Source: Filosporella fistucella (Eukaryota; Ascomycota; Leotiomycetes; Helotiales). Taken from it: a stretch of DNA of 64,000 nt. The notes below the pieces were generated by a model, which was given only the letters and a program-made list of their open reading frames with translations, made no database searches and had not been told where the DNA came from. The position numbers and the translations under genes are program-made. The DNA is taken from contig JAQJZZ010000017.1 of assembly GCA_030077755.1 (NCBI GenBank), forward strand, positions 1,302,001 to 1,366,000, in the 5' to 3' direction. Shown in pieces: positions 26,240-38,008 of this stretch. Numbering within the stretch: the first letter of the stretch is position 1; each line of letters begins with the position of its first letter.

Positions 26240-27625
26240 ATGGCAAACGGAACCGCGAGATATTTGAGATATATTCTCTTTGCCTTCTTCGTACGTCAAT
26301 CCCATTGTCCTAAAGAACGTTTACTCTTGGATTCGGTGACTGACATCATTTAGGGTCTCGCTGTTATCTATTTCATTTCTTCCTCGTCGAATCAGCGATT
26401 ACCTACAACCACCGATCTTCTCAATGGCGCCAATTCAGTTGTGCCATCGAAAGCAGGAGTATCAGGAGCGCCTGCAGCTGCGGCACCTGTATCAACAGGA
26501 ACAACGCCCAACACCGTTGGGAGTCTTCCACCCGCAACAGCAGATGGGCCACGAATGAATGCGACTTTTGTAACGTTGGCACGCAACTCGGATTTATGGG
26601 AGATTGCACGATCAATTCGTCAAGTTGAGGATCGTTTCAACCGGAAGTTCCACTACGATTGGGTGTTCCTGAACGATAAGCCATTCGATGCCACGTTTAA
26701 GAAGGTTACTACCTCCCTCGTATCCGGCACCACCCACTATGGAGAGATCGCAAAGGAGCATTGGTCATTCCCAGATCATATCGATCAGGACAAGGCACGC
26801 AAAGTTCGTGAAGATATGGCTCAACGAAAGATCATCTATGGAGATTCTATCAGCTACCGTCATATGTGTCGTTTCGAGTCTGGTTTCTTTTTCCGCCAGC
26901 CTTTGATGAACAATTACGAATGGTACTGGAGAGTTGAGCCAAGCATTGAGCTTTATTGTGATATCAACTATGATGTCTTCAAATACATGTCGGATAACAA
27001 GAAGAAGTACAGTTTCGTATTGAGTCTGTACGAGTATGTTGAGACTATTCCTACCTTATGGGAGAGCACCAAGAAGTTTATGAAGGCACATCCTGAACAC
27101 ATTGCAGAGGGCAACTCCATGGGATTCTTGAGTGATGACGGTGGTGATACTTATAATCACTGCCACATGGTAAGTGATCACGACCACGCGGCCTCGATTG
27201 CATACTAATAAACTCTTAGTGGTCCAATTTTGAGGTCGGCAACTTGAACTGGCTTCGTTCAAAAGCATACATAGATTACTTCGAGTCGCTTGACCAAGAC
27301 GGTGGCTTTTTCTATGAACGATGGGGAGATGCCCCAGTACACTCGATCGCTGCAGGTCTTCTCCTGAAGAAGGAGGAGATTCACTTCTTCAACGACATCG
27401 CTTACTACCATGTTCCTTTCACCCATTGCCCCACCGGCGAGAAGACCCGGTTAGACTTAAAGTGTCACTGCAATCCTAAGGACAACTTTGACTGGAAGGG
27501 ATACTCTTGTAAGTCTAGATTGTGACGATCTTCGACTCCGGAACTAACAAGTCACAGGCACCTCCAGATTCTTCGAGATTAACGGCTTGGAGAAACCAGA
27601 AGGTTATGAGAATCAACAAGATTAA
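26240..27625 (+). CDS. Alpha-1,2-mannosyltransferase, KRE2/KTR family (GT15)
   Basis: The exons are 26240-26290, 26354-27169, 27220-27508 and 27558-27625, giving 407 aa. This is a Golgi type II membrane enzyme that adds alpha-1,2-linked mannose from GDP-mannose to O- and N-linked glycans. A short cytosolic tail precedes one signal anchor ([16 protein letters not shown], residues about 12-27). A Ser/Thr/Ala/Pro stem (about 28-80) follows, and then the GT15 catalytic domain from [16 protein letters not shown]. The family landmarks are [25 protein letters not shown] and the metal/donor region [18 protein letters not shown] (written as WYWRVEP here). NSMGFLSDD and the [15 protein letters not shown] [15 protein letters not shown] segment complete the fold. 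The first 17-codon exon carries only the cytosolic tail and part of the anchor. Which KTR paralogue it is cannot be said. Confidence 0.94.
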
Positions 27626-28197
27626 TAATCGTATGCAGAGTGCATTTCACGGAGTAGCATTTTCTTATGCGGCTTGAGGAACTACTTATCCGGCATGATA
27701 AGACAAGGATGGCGGCGTTGGTGTGTCGATTTCGGGCCTTTGGTGTATGTAGATATAGGTTCATGGGGTTGGACTTTGGGGCCCAAAAAATCCATTTTGT
27801 GTATGACTGTATTTTCGTCCGATCTAACTTGGATGTAGCCAAACATTTCAATCTCATGTTGGATGTAGAGAAGTGCCTCTGTATTTGGACGATGATCAAT
27901 ACAGGGCTGACCCGGCAAAGAACAGCTTTAATCATTACTGGCTCTTGGATCTCGGGTCTTTACGCCTTGCATCCTTTGGGCAAAATTAAGAAACAGTCTT
28001 ATAGCATGTCTCTCCTCAATCACCTGGTGACAACCACAGAAGAAATATACAAGTAGTAAAAGGAAGAAAGGGATGAGATGCGTTGGCAATATAGTAGACC
28101 CAACAAATCAATAAAATGGTAAGATCTAATTTTCGAAGCACGTCCTGTAACCTCTTGCATTTTCTGTTTGCTATTAGGGCTTTCAAACCCGTATACA
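27626..28197. other. Intergenic region, no supported gene
   Basis: This holds the 3' region of the mannosyltransferase and the 5' region of the next small gene. The 129-aa open frame at 27667-28056 has no recognisable content. Confidence 0.55.
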
Positions 28198-28687
28198 ATG
28201 TCAAATCACGCGAGAGCCTCCAGTTCAGCTGAGACGTCTGAAACATTGGCGATAAGATACGATGATAAAAAGCACACTGCAGCTGAAGAGCCAAGTGTAG
28301 TTGCATTAAAGTGAGTTCTCAGCTCGTGACATCGGAGGACAACAACTAATGTCGTGCAGCACTCTCACACAATTTCTGACAGGTTGCACCGCCAATAGAC
28401 CAAGTGTCAGAGAATGTACCGTAGTCGATCGAGTCGTTGCGGGAGTGCGAAGTACGACATTCACTGTCACTTTTCGGAAACCGGAACCGATTGTTGTTCA
28501 ACCTGAACACTCCCGTGGACTCAGGGATGTCTTCGACGATATCGGACGAAATTCGAATCTTAAGATGAACATTGATTTTGGCCCGCATCAGGGCAGGGAC
28601 CAGAGTTTAGAAGAGTGGAAAGCAGAAATGAGGGGAAAGAGCGCGGCTCAGTGGCTAGAGGAGAATGGCTTTGTAGATTCTGGGTAG
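28198..28687 (+). CDS. Unknown small protein, possible paralogue of the 29710 gene
   Basis: The exons are 28198-28310 and 28360-28687, giving 146 aa. The 49-bp intron has a GTGAGT donor and a branch-site-like ACTAAT. It is phase 2 and splits codon 38. Residues 1-37 are hydrophilic (MSNHARASSSAETSETLAIR...). After the intron come TLTQFL, a stretch ending TTFTVTF (about 70-76), then PEPIVVQPE, LKMNIDFGPHQG and a helical end (LEEWKAEMRGKSAAQWLEENG). No signal peptide, membrane segment or known domain is recognised. The gene at 29710 has the same intron phase, at the same place relative to a TLxxFL motif, and a similar order of short motifs, so the two look like diverged copies. The function is unknown. 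Confidence 0.68.
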
Positions 28688-29709
28688 TCATTGAAGTGTG
28701 TGGTTACTGGTCTTGTGCTCTTCGAGGGGATATGTGATGGAGTCTGGTTCGTGAGGCAACCTGAATAAGGATTTGTTTGGGTATTATGTTATAGATAAGT
28801 TTGGACACCCGGCTGAGCGATATTCATCTATTTTCCAGGTGGATTCGTACTATTTCATTTATAATAAGGTGAAAACTCGCTCTGTATAACAACTGTAACA
28901 TTCATTTCACATCAAAAGACATACATTCAAACACATGTATTCTGACTCGCTGCGTGTCTATTTCCAGTGAAGAGTAAATCGAGGCAAGCTCCTGTTGACA
29001 CTGAAGGTAGAGTATTCATATTCATGCACCTTCACGAAAGAGGCACGAATATTCCACATATCCTTCCCACGTACATGCGACTATGTCAGGATTGAGAATG
29101 CCATTGTTCTCGTGGCGATCTTGGGTAGGACGGGTATAAGTTTGTTATCGAAAACGATTATTATTCTGGGCTCGAAAAATATTCACAGCTATACATTGGT
29201 CAGTTTGATGCCCACGTGCAACACCGTTTCTGACGTGGGGAAAATGTCACCTATTAAACAGATCTGTGCCGTTACATTGACAGATTCCGAAAGCCATTCT
29301 ATTCGTGAGCCGATGCCGATGCCGGGTTCCGTACATTTGCTTCCAGAAGAACCAATGGAAATATTTCAATTTGTTAGAATGCCTTCGCAACAAACGTGGG
29401 CTTGAAAGAGGAGGCCTGCGGCTGAAGCCACAAGTCACTGCGATTGGCAGCAACTCTTCAATCACGAGGGCTAAGTTCAAACCTGCAGCTTATTCTGGAA
29501 TCCCCTTGCGAAGATATGGGGGTCAACGTGGGTGTCATTCCTCCTCACAAAGTCTAACACCCGATCAAGGAAGTCTTGCAGCAGGAGCGGGAGAAGCGTG
29601 GGGTTATATATATTGAGATTCCGAATCCCATCAAGTGAAATTTCCCCTCACCGACAAATTGATTAATTTGTTCCCTCAGACACAATAAATCTTAGCCTCT
29701 CCAGCATCC
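28688..29709. other. Intergenic region, no supported gene
   Basis: This lies between the two small related genes. Open frames of 77-136 codons overlap one another without recognisable content. No duplicated flanking sequence was obvious by eye. Confidence 0.5.
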
Positions 29710-30072
29710 ATGAACATTATGGCAGCAAATAAACCAACAATATTTGATGATGCTTCAGAGTAAGTAAGGTGATTCAAAGTTGCTTACATGACTAACTAAT
29801 GCTGAAGAACGCTTCGTAACTTCTTGGAAGCCACGCAAGAGACGGCTGGCCTCAAAGATATGGTCTTTGAATCATGGGCAGGATCTGGAATGCGGAACGT
29901 GAATGGAAAATTCGAAGGCACCTTCACCATTTCATTTACCGGCACGCCAATAGCTATTGCTGAACCAAACCAATCGAATACCAAGACGCCAAAGAAAAAT
30001 ATGAGGAAAGTCAAATTTGACATAGGAAACCATCCCTCGGGGAAAAAGGTTGGACAGTCCAAAATCAAATAA
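29710..30072 (+). CDS. Unknown small protein, possible paralogue of the 28198 gene
   Basis: The exons are 29710-29759 and 29808-30072, giving 104 aa. The 48-bp intron has a GTAAGT donor and an ACTAACTAAT branch region and is phase 2 in codon 17. Immediately after it come TLRNFLEATQ, later GTFTISFTGTPIAIAEPN (about 54-71) and KVKFDIGNHPSG near the end. Compared with the 28198 gene it has a shorter N-terminus and lacks the last 25-30 residues. Its stop at 30070 may therefore be a truncation, or a further exon may exist. It is basic and hydrophilic, with no signal peptide or membrane segment. The function is unknown. Confidence 0.6.
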
Positions 30073-30612
30073 GTGCTTTTCTTTTGAAGAGGGGGATGGG
30101 CAGGAGCAAAGAGTAAGCACGGACAGCATTGCCTCAAGGATGGCAACTCCATACCCAGCTTCAAGCTCTGCTTGCTCGGGTCCACGGCAATCTTAGATGG
30201 CTTCCAGATTTTGCTCTCAGACGAGCTATCGTGGCAGAACGACTCGGCTGAAGGTTGGGAAGAGGCCTGTGAAGGGCAAGCATATATCTTTGGTAGTCAC
30301 TAGACTAAGTCCTCGGGAGACAAAAGCGATGGGGAAAATGAGGATTATGTTTCTTGTAACAAAAAATTACACTGCTGTGATAGCAAGAACATATCTGGGA
30401 GAGCATACATGCCTCTAGTTTTTCATAAATTGGCACATCGTCTTGAGTATGTCGAAACATTTATTATACTTGTGCCTTGGTCATTTTGTACACTATATCC
30501 ACATTCGAGATACTGGAATCTCCCATAACGCCATCATGCCTATAACCTCGCGAGTTTAATGCAAGAGTATGGTATCGCCTTAAATGATACACATCCGTCG
30601 ACCATCATACAC
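30073..30612. other. Intergenic region, no supported gene
   Basis: This lies between the convergent small gene and uS12m. An open frame at 30197-30418 is basic but unrecognised and could include decayed sequence of the preceding gene. Confidence 0.5.
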
Positions 30613-31254
30613 TTATGCTGCGGCTTGCTTTGGTTTCTTCGTGCCATACTTCGATCGACTTGTAGCTCTATTTCCAACACCACCCTGTATATCAATCAGT
30701 CCAATTTCTCAACTTCAAATCACACCCACTGAGCTTGGCTGATAGCCAGAGCCGCTACTCACCAAATCCATAGCCCCTCTGACTAAATGATATCTCACAC
30801 CAGGACAGTCTTGACTTCTACCCCCTCTGACCAAGACTACTGAATGCTGCTGCACATTGTGGCCTTCCCCAGATATATAACATGTAACCACTCGCCCTGT
30901 ACTCAATCTGACTCTTGCGGTTTTTCTTTGCGCAGAATTGGGTTTCTTGGGTTTGGTGATTCCGACTTTGAGACAGACTCCCTTCAGCGCTGGGGCATTA
31001 ACGTCGCGTAGTGCTGGGGAGACGGCTTTTCGTGCTCTTTGAGCTACCCGGCATCCCTATAGATATCAGCGGATGCGAATAAGTGGTTGGGTACGTGGCC
31101 GTACCTTAGCTACTTGATTGTATGTCGCGAACGGGGTTGGGGTGGAGGAGAAGTTCCGTTTAAATGAAGGTGCTGGAATTATCTTTGCTGCAGAGATTCG
31201 TATCGGCATTCGTGTCGATGGCATCAGAAATCTGCAAAGTATGGAGACTGCCAT
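30613..31254 (-). CDS. MRPS12: Mitochondrial small ribosomal subunit protein uS12m
   Basis: The exons on the minus strand are 31254-31105, 31056-30763 and 30684-30613, giving 171 aa. uS12 sits at the decoding centre of the small subunit; this copy is nuclear-encoded and imported. The first exon (50 codons) is a basic, Ser/Arg-rich mitochondrial presequence plus [10 protein letters not shown]. The mature protein carries the universal uS12 blocks: [22 protein letters not shown], whose lysine lies near the A-site codon, then [28 protein letters not shown] and the [20 protein letters not shown] region rebuilt across the last intron. It ends [15 protein letters not shown]. The introns are 48 and 78 bp. 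No key residue is missing. Confidence 0.96.
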
Positions 31255-33001
31255 TGTGATAGTGAGTGGGTGGCTGCAATCGTGAAGCTTCCTTGCAGTC
31301 CATATTTTGAGATTTTGGCGATATTGGTTCATTGAATCACGTGATAAAGAAGCCGGCAGCGGATTGAGATGCCTTCTACAATGATAGGAGCTTTATCTTT
31401 TCCATATTTAGTTAGAAAACTAGGTAGTCATAGGTATGAGTTTAATCAAAGGCGATCTGAACCTACTTTCTTTTGATATGGCGGTGCCGAGCAATATTAC
31501 AAGACGCTGGATCCAGACTGCGGATGCGCATCCTTGCCGACAACAACCTTCCTATATTCACAAGTCATTTTCAAACTAATACAAATTAGTAGGCATGATA
31601 ACACATTTTCTAGTCTTTATATATACACATGTTACCTTCAATATCATCCTCTGAATTGGTCCAGCCTTCATTCAGCAGCCCAATCTATAGGTAAATTGTA
31701 TGGGAGCAACATGCTCAGTTTTCGTGGCCATGTGAGTCGATTCAACCATAAGACTCCAGGCATTTTGCTGATAATTGAACCCCAATTTCGGGTTCTCACG
31801 AGGAGAAACATAGGTTTACATTGGCCATGCTAAGCATGTATTACCGGAATTTGCCCTATGCCCACCACAAAATGTGCACGTGGATATGGATGCCAACATC
31901 AGAGCCTCTTGCAGCTTGTCTATATGCCTCACTCGGCCCACTCCACCAACGTACATGGAATGTGCTCGAGGTGATAAGGAAATACCACCAAAGAGTCCAA
32001 AGAGTAGGCAATTCGTCAGGAACTTCTCTTCCACTTGTTCTCCATGCCTCATAATTTCTTGAAGATTTTTCAACAACCGACTTTCGAAAAGTTTAGATAT
32101 GAATGTAAGAGCCTATGCCTGACTATTTGCTAGGTCCAATTATTGGCTGATTGTCACAAATCGATTAGACACCTCACTTGGAAGCAACACTGTCACTACC
32201 ACGAGCCATACGATTGAAAGTGGCCGAGATGGTAAACACCAGCGATATGAATACACATCTTTAAGACTCTGCTCCAAAAGTTCCCTCTTAAGACTGAATC
32301 AAGACTATAGAAGGGGAGAGGTCGGGATTGATATTTTCAACGATACTGAGAAAGAAATAACCTGCAAGAGGAAACAGCGTCTACGAGGGCGAGAGAGTGA
32401 CGGCATAATGAGGCAAAGAACATAGATTTCACACGCTTATGCAATGCAGTCTCCATTCATTCAGGATCTTCGGCTCCTTGAGCCGGCTCTTAAAAGTAAA
32501 ATGAGGAGATTTTGAATACAAGAAATCACAACGGACAAAGTTGCATGTCGAAAGTTCGTCCAGAGTGCGGATCGGACAAGATAAAGTTAATCCGAGGCGA
32601 TGTGATTGGTGCGCAAATCTTTCAACTTCCCCGTTTTCCCCGCGTCAACACAAGGTTTGAATAGCATCATGCTGGCCAAAGTAGTTTTGGCTAAATCCTC
32701 GCAGCTGCTTGCAAGATTGGACTGAACAAGGCTCTAAGCTACTGCTCAGACTTAGAGACCGGTAGGCCAATTCGTCTCTAGGCCCCGCATGTCATTCCGG
32801 ACCTCAGCTCATTAAACTCTTTCCACGTTTTTTCGCCCCTGGAGGACTTGCCCTTCATAGTAAGGATTGTCAGGATTTCCTCAAGCTTGTCAGTCATGAA
32901 CATGGAACCCCGTTTTCTTGCAGCAGAGTTGCCAGCAGAGAGGAGGGGCCTACAGTATGCACATGGATGAATATAGCCGCAAGCTGCTTTTTCAGAATAG
33001 C
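31255..33001. other. Intergenic region, no supported gene
   Basis: About 1.75 kb lies upstream of both uS12m and the beta-galactosidase. It contains several short open frames (for example 31816-32076 minus) without domain resemblance. It is probably promoter sequence for the galactosidase plus old non-coding DNA. Confidence 0.5.
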
Positions 33002-33009
33002 TATATAAG
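33002..33009 (+). promoter_or_regulatory. TATA box of the beta-galactosidase gene
   Basis: TATATAAG lies 70 bp (start to start) upstream of the ATG at 33072. It matches the element found before the tyrosinase gene and fits an inducible secreted hydrolase. Confidence 0.55.
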
Positions 33010-33071
33010 GAGCTCCTTAGTATAGTCAATCATAAGTGGTCATTGAGCAATTGCCCGGTCATATATCGACA

Positions 33072-36000
33072 ATGAAATTCCTTTCTGCTGTCACAGCTGT
33101 CGTCTTCGCAGCGCAAGCTGCTGCCCTCGCCATTGGAGGTAGGCAGATGAACGTTGAGCGCGGAAGTGACGGACTCCAAGATATAGTGAGTGTTTTTGGA
33201 AGACCTGATGCTTCTTTGAGCTTTCTCTGATTGCGTGTAGGTTACATACGATGAGCACTCTTTGATGTAAGCTGGGCCGAACATATCTTTCGAATCGCCC
33301 GGATTAAATAATTTTAGGGTCTACGGGGAACGAGTCTTCGTCTTCGCTGGCGAATTCCATCCATTTCGTCTGCCAGTTCCCGACCTGTGGCTTGATGTTT
33401 TCCAAAAAGTAAAAGCATTAGGATTCAACGTGATATCATTCTATGTACACTGGGGATTGCTCGAGGGGAAGGCAGGCTCTTACTCTGCAGAAGGAGTGTT
33501 TGCATGGGAACCTGTAAGCGACCTAGCCAATCCGTCCAATTAAGACTCCCTTTTCTGAATCGTGCTCTACACATGTTTCAGCTTTTGGGCAATGTTCTAA
33601 CGGGTTTCAGTTTTTCGATGCTGCGAAAGAAGCTGGCATCTATCTGATTGCTCGTCCAGGACCATATATTAACGCAGAAGCTTCTGGTGGAGGCTTCCCT
33701 GGATGGCTACAGCGGTTGAAAGGGCAACTTAGAACCAGAGCACCAGACTTTCTTGCAGCAACCGACAATTACATGGCAAACATCGGCTCCGCAATTGCAA
33801 AGGCGCAGATCACAAATGGCGGCCCTGTGATTCTTGTACAGCCAGAAAACGAATACTCCCTTGGAGTAAACAACACTGGTGGATTCCCGGATCCTGTTTA
33901 TTTTGCATATATCAAGAAGCAATTAAGAGATGCTGGAATTGTTGTACCATTCATCAACAATGATGCTTGTGAGTCTCACTTGCTGGTATATATTCCTGAC
34001 TAACAAAAGCAAAGGGGCACAAGGCGTCTTCGCACCCGGTTTCGTCGTTAATGGCACTATGGAAGGTAACGTTGACATATACGGACATGATTCTTATCCT
34101 CTGGGCTTCGACTGCGCGCACCCGACTACGTGGCCCGCTGCTAATCTTCCTACGTACTTCCATGCAAGTCACGAGCAGCAAAGCCCATCGTCATTCTACT
34201 CTCTAGTTGAGTTTCAAGCTGGAGCTTTCGATCCATGGGGTGGTTTGGTAACAGCTTCCCCAGCACGAGATATGATTGGTACTAACAGCCCTAGGGCTTC
34301 GAACAATGTTCTGCTCTTCTCAACATGGAATTTGAACGTGTTTTCTACAAGAATGATTTTGCTTCAGGTGTTGCGTTATTGAGTCTATATATGATTTGTA
34401 AGTACATTCCAACTCGGCCAATTTTGAAATAATTCCAGGAAAGCTGACTTGAGCAAGTTGGTGGCACCAACTGGGGAAATCTTGGCCACGCAGGTAAGCA
34501 CTCTATTCCTCACCACAGATCAAGACTGATAAAATTAGGTGGTTATACTTCGTATGATTATGGAGCTTCCATTACGGAAAATCGCGAGTTGTATCGAGAA
34601 AAGTATAGCGAGGTAAAGCTTGAAGCCAATTTCATGAAAGTGTCGCCAGCTTATCTCACTGCTTCGGTCGGCGATTCTGTCAACAAAACATACACTGATT
34701 CGACTGCTATCACGACAACTCCGTTGTTCGGTAACGGCTCAGCAACAAAATTTTATATTGTTAGGCATTCGGACTACCAAACGCTCTCGGCGGCCTCCTA
34801 CAAGCTAATAGTCCCAACCAGCAAAGGCAGCGTGTCTATTCCACAACTTGGCGGGAGCCTAACATTGAGTGGACGAGACTCGAAATGGCATGTGACTGAC
34901 TACGACCTTGGTGGAACAAACCTCCTTTATTCGAGTGCTGAGATCTTCACATGGAAGAAATTCGAATCCAAATCTGCATTAGTCGTCTATGGTGGTCCGA
35001 ATGAACAGCATGAGTTGGCCATTGTATCGAAGAGCGACGCAAAGGTCATCGAAGGCTCCGGAGTTATCACCAAAAGTACCAACGGTACCACCATCATTAA
35101 CTTCCAAACTTCGCCTACTCGTCGTGTGGTTCAGGTCGGAAATCTTTTTGTATACTTATTGGATCGAAACTCGGCTTACAATCACTGGGTGCCGGACTTC
35201 AAGCGAAGTGATCATTGGGAAGCATAGTAAGTTCAAGTGTCTTGATTTGAAGCGTCACTAACAGGATTAGCTCCTCTGATATCGAGCATACAACCTCCGT
35301 CATCGTCGAAGCAGGATATCTTGTCCGATCGGTATATATCCAAGGTGTGGCACTTCACATTGAAGGGGATCTAAACGCAACTGTTCCCATCAAAGTCATT
35401 GGAGCTCCTTCAACAGTCAAGACTTTACACTTCAACAGCGCCAAGCTAGACTTCAAGACAGATCCGGTAACTGGAGAATGGTCATCTACCCTTCAATACA
35501 CGCCTCCCAAAGTCCATCTTCCCGACCTCTCAAGCCTGAATTGGAAGTATGTCGACAATCTCCCAGAAATTCAGGCAACCTACGATGACTCTCTATGGCC
35601 TGCTGCCGATCACAGTACCTCAAACAATCCATTTGCTCTCCAAACTCCAACGTCACTCTACAGTGGCGACTATGGATTTCATGCTGGAGCTCTCATCTAC
35701 CGTGGCCATTTCATTGCAAATGGGAATGAGAAGACTCTCAAGACTCTTACACAGGGAGGTAGTGGTTTTGGGACATCTGTTTGGCTGAACTCAACCTATG
35801 TTGGATCCTGGACTGGTACTGATGCGGCGCTGGGCCACAATGATACTTTCACCCTGCCCAATCTCGTAGCAGGAAAACCTTATGTCTTCACGATCATCGT
35901 TGACAATAACGGATATCAAGAGAGTTGGGTAGTCGGTGTTGATGAAATGAAGACTCCTAGAGGAATCCTCAACTACTCTCTTGATGGTCACGCACAGTCG

Positions 36001-36593
36001 GACGTCAAGTGGAAGATCACGGGAAATCTTGGTGGCGAAGACTTCTTCGACAAGGCTCGTGGACCATTGAATGAAGGTGGCTTATATGCTGAACGTCAAG
36101 GTTTCACCCAGCCATACCCACCAAATCGTAATTGGGCAGCTGGCAGCCCATTGACGGGCATTAGTAAAGCTGGTGTTGCCTTCTATCAAGCTGACTTCAA
36201 CCTGGATCTCCCCAACAACTATGACATTCCATTGTCCTTCCACTTCGGCAACACAACTATTGATGGCGCGACTGGCAAATACAGAGCACAACTATGGGTT
36301 AATGGATACATGTTCGGGAAATTTATCAACAATGTCGGCCCCCAGACTTCATTCCCGGTTCCACAGGGTAAGCTACAAAGGCGTTTTGATACTCAAGAAT
36401 AAAGCTGACAATCGCAGGAATTCTCAATTATCACGGCCAGAATTGGCTTGCCATTGAATTATGGGCACAGCAACCTTCTGGCGCCCATTTGACCGATTTC
36501 AAGCTCCAGGTAGGTACGGTGGCAGCTACGGCAATGGACAGACCAGCAATGGCACCAATGCCAAGTTATAGCAAGAGACCAGGAGCGTACTAA
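33072..36593 (+). CDS. Secreted beta-galactosidase, GH35
   Basis: Ten exons (33072-33185, 33241-33266, 33318-33513, 33611-33968, 34015-34247, 34295-34397, 34458-34493, 34539-35226, 35271-36367, 36418-36593) give 1008 aa, the usual size for fungal extracellular GH35. It hydrolyses terminal beta-D-galactosides such as those in pectin and hemicellulose side chains, or lactose. Residues 1-20 form a signal peptide. The TIM-barrel part shows [26 protein letters not shown] and [10 protein letters not shown]. The acid/base is E193 in QPENEYS and the nucleophile is E297 in [36 protein letters not shown] follows. Downstream are the jelly-roll domains, including [10 protein letters not shown] and [12 protein letters not shown]. 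Many N-x-S/T sites agree with secretion. The splice choice at 33968/34015 (giving NNDAWAQG) was set by phase. Confidence 0.93.
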
Positions 36594-36667
36594 GACTAAG
36601 AGGATTTATTCAAAGGGGTATTTTGCTTTCATTTTACAAATTTACAATATGTAATCTTACACTTCCG

Positions 36668-38008
36668 TTACGACGTGCGTAGACGAAATAGAAAAGTGGC
36701 AATGATAGTGACTATCGTTGCTCCTACAGCAGCGCCTTCTAATGCAATGATCGAGAGATCTTTCTTCGTCTTTGGTACCACTTTATCGCTGAACAGTTCT
36801 TGTGTAGCTGCTACACTTTGGTTGAAGGATTGTCTGATAGGTCCAGGCCATGTTTCGGGTTTCCTCAGCTGCATTAAAGCAGTCGGTACATGCATCTCTG
36901 CCATATCCAAAGAAGCATTTGAATCTTCTTCCCCTTGCTCGCCTTTGATACACGCAACTACAGCATCGACCGCAGGCTTTGAGTCGGTGCTGCCGCTCTC
37001 CATCTCAACCTGCAATTCTTCAACGCCTGCAGCAACAATGCCGTCCAGAGGAACCGGCTCTTCTTCTTTCACACTATCATGCACACCTTTTCGAGCTTCA
37101 TAAGCCATTTTCTCTTTTTCTAAAGCCTCTCTGACCTTTTCCTCGAACCCATGAACAAGTCTCCTTCGTCTCCATGGCTCAAATCCAAATTGAAATACGA
37201 GGAATAACAGCACGTTGACTCCCATTAACCCCCACGTACCCCACGTACTCATTCTTCGAATTTTATCACTCCAGATTTGTTCTTCGTGGTATCTGCTCAG
37301 TATGCTACTGCTCAATTTACTGGCCGCATGTTCAGCGTCCCTCTCGGCATCCGCCAACTTCGTGGCGGCTTCCTGGACGGCTTGTTCATTTGTATGGTCC
37401 ATGCGATACAATGCGGTGAATCTCTCTAAATCAATTGGCGTCCAGCTATCCTTCCGTGCTAGTAAGCCTGTAACTTCTCGTTGCGTGGATGCTCGGTCTG
37501 CCACGGTAGTTTTGTATGTAAGACGTGAAGCTCGAACAGCTTCCTGTGCCTCTGCGACTCGCTTCTCCAGGGCCGTGATTCTTGATTTCAAAGCCTCAAT
37601 TCCGGAGTAGCCAGTGAGATCATTGATACGTTGAGATGCTATGAAGATATTGCCTTGGAGATGGTCCATAAGATGCGAGAACCGCTTTGTTACCGCGAGA
37701 CGGCGCCCTTCTTCCGCGGAGGGAAGATCGGATGATGCATCTTCTTGAAGAGACGTAGCTGGTGTAGTTTCGGCCGATGGGGGCGGCGTAGATCTGGTCT
37801 CGGGAATTGAGGATGTCGAATCTTCTGAAGGAGGAGGTCGCTTTGGTGAATCGGCGAAAAGCCGTACCTGAGTCTGTATTTTACATTGTAGACATGTTGA
37901 AGGCCGCAATGAAGGTCGATTGGAAGCTCTGAAGACTCTGTTATTGGCGGGCGACGTAGTGAGTGATTCAAAGAATAGCCTTGGGGCGAATCGTGCCAAT
38001 GGTTGCAT
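36668..38008 (-). CDS. SHE9: She9/Mdm33-type mitochondrial inner-membrane protein
   Basis: This is a single-exon gene of 446 aa from the ATG at 38008. She9 (Mdm33) is an inner-membrane protein that influences cristae and mitochondrial shape; its overexpression in yeast fragments mitochondria. A basic, Arg/Ser/Pro-rich presequence (about 1-60) precedes a Pro/Ser/Thr linker. Then comes the family block KRFSHLMDHLQGNIFIASQRIND and a long coiled coil (about 135-250; ALKSRITALEKRVAEAQEAV and similar). TM1 is WGLMGVNVLLFLVFQFGF (about 258-275), followed directly by EPWRRRRLV. A second hydrophobic segment lies at the very end (LEGAAVGATIVTIIATFLF, about 423-441). It converges with the beta-galactosidase, with 74 bp between the stop codons, and is divergent from the HAD phosphatase gene. 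Confidence 0.92.
   Translation of the reverse strand: MQPLARFAPRLFFESLTTSPANNRVFRASNRPSLRPSTCLQCKIQTQVRLFADSPKRPPPSEDSTSSIPETRSTPPPSAETTPATSLQEDASSDLPSAEEGRRLAVTKRFSHLMDHLQGNIFIASQRINDLTGYSGIEALKSRITALEKRVAEAQEAVRASRLTYKTTVADRASTQREVTGLLARKDSWTPIDLERFTALYRMDHTNEQAVQEAATKLADAERDAEHAASKLSSSILSRYHEEQIWSDKIRRMSTWGTWGLMGVNVLLFLVFQFGFEPWRRRRLVHGFEEKVREALEKEKMAYEARKGVHDSVKEEEPVPLDGIVAAGVEELQVEMESGSTDSKPAVDAVVACIKGEQGEEDSNASLDMAEMHVPTALMQLRKPETWPGPIRQSFNQSVAATQELFSDKVVPKTKKDLSIIALEGAAVGATIVTIIATFLFRLRTS

Noticed and set aside
31816..32076. 86-codon minus-strand open frame with a Cys pair (TCTFCGGH)
   Set aside because: A single CxxC-like pair is not enough for a zinc protein, and no flanking exons were found.
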